This document shows, in pieces, positions 6,248 through 6,431 of a stretch of 6,431 bases of DNA (position 1 is the first letter of the stretch; every line of letters starts with the position of its first letter). A program made the position numbers and the translations under genes. Source of the DNA: Saprospiraceae bacterium (GTDB lineage Bacteria > Bacteroidota > Bacteroidia > Chitinophagales > Saprospiraceae). The stretch lies in NCBI GenBank assembly GCA_007134625.1, contig SLKL01000410.1, positions 1-6,431 on the forward strand, in the 5' to 3' direction. The notes under the pieces were generated by a model, which searched no databases, had not been told where the DNA came from, and saw only the letters and a list, made by a program, of their open reading frames with translations.

Positions 6248-6431
6248 ATGGATATTTCAATTGTCATACCACTTTATAATGAAGAGGAATCGCTGCCTGA
6301 GTTACTTAGGTGGATAAAAGAAGTCATGGACGACTTTGGTAAATCCTATGAGGTCCTGCTCGTGGATGATGGAAGTACTGACTCAAGCTGGAAGGAAATA
6401 TTAAAGCTCAGAAAAATCTATCCCCAGGCAA
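6248..6431 (+). CDS. Family 2 glycosyltransferase, N-terminal fragment (3' end outside window)
   Basis: The first 61 codons of a GT-A fold glycosyltransferase are visible before the window ends. The protein opens ISIVIPLYNEEESLPEL (residues 3-19), the standard GT2 nucleotide-binding strand, and has LLVDDGSTDSSW (37-48), whose Asp-Asp-Gly-Ser contributes to nucleotide-sugar binding. This opening is typical of the polyprenyl/dolichyl-phosphate sugar transferase (DPM1/ArnC-like) branch, which loads a sugar onto a lipid carrier at the cytoplasmic face, but the acceptor region and any C-terminal membrane helices are out of view. The ATG immediately follows the TAA of the preceding membrane protein, with purine-rich AGAAGAG (6230-6236) eleven bases upstream as a plausible ribosome binding site. 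The close spacing indicates cotranscription with both DUF4199-type genes. The truncation is only the window edge. Confidence 0.9.
   Translation, partial: MDISIVIPLYNEEESLPELLRWIKEVMDDFGKSYEVLLVDDGSTDSSWKEILKLRKIYPQA

Noticed and set aside
6001..6267. Minus-strand open frame of 88 codons across the end of the second DUF4199-like gene
   Set aside because: It is low-complexity, Ser/Ile-rich sequence antisense to a gene with clear membrane helices and to the GT2 start; a shadow frame.

Overview
The window reads as ordinary chromosomal DNA from a member of the Bacteroidota, most likely a Cytophagales-type bacterium (inference). The evidence is the moderately AT-rich composition, A-rich translation starts without strong Shine-Dalgarno sites, TAnnTTTG-like promoter elements, and the protein families present: a CcmF-type heme lyase with an enlarged periplasmic domain, a Rossmann/DUF2520 protein, and two consecutive DUF4199-type membrane proteins leading into a GT2 glycosyltransferase. 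All genes lie on the + strand. I see no RNA genes, mobile elements, CRISPR arrays or phage genes.

Layout. The C-terminal 569 residues of a CcmF-family cytochrome c maturation protein enter from the left edge; its frame is open from base 3, so the ATG at 48 is internal. A 219-base spacer follows, with an 8-base repeat present once inverted and twice direct. Next is the DUF2520 protein (best start 1932), whose stop overlaps an uncharacterised 90-residue protein by ATGA. A ComF-family phosphoribosyltransferase follows after 72 bases. After 102 bases holding one promoter-like element comes a dihydroorotase-fold protein that has lost most of its metal and catalytic residues. Last come two small DUF4199-type four-helix membrane proteins, and then, immediately after the second stop codon and in the same frame, a GT2 glycosyltransferase cut by the right edge.

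How the genes relate. Three local units seem likely: DUF2520 plus the 90-residue protein (translationally coupled); ComF and the dihydroorotase homologue, which may be transcribed separately; and the DUF4199-DUF4199-GT2 cluster, tightly spaced and probably serving lipid-linked or envelope glycan synthesis. The CcmF gene belongs to a cytochrome c maturation cluster mostly outside the window. I did not find a clearly new multi-gene system. The points most worth checking are the degenerate dihydroorotase, the in-frame TAA-ATG junction between the second membrane protein and the glycosyltransferase, and the unknown 90-residue protein.
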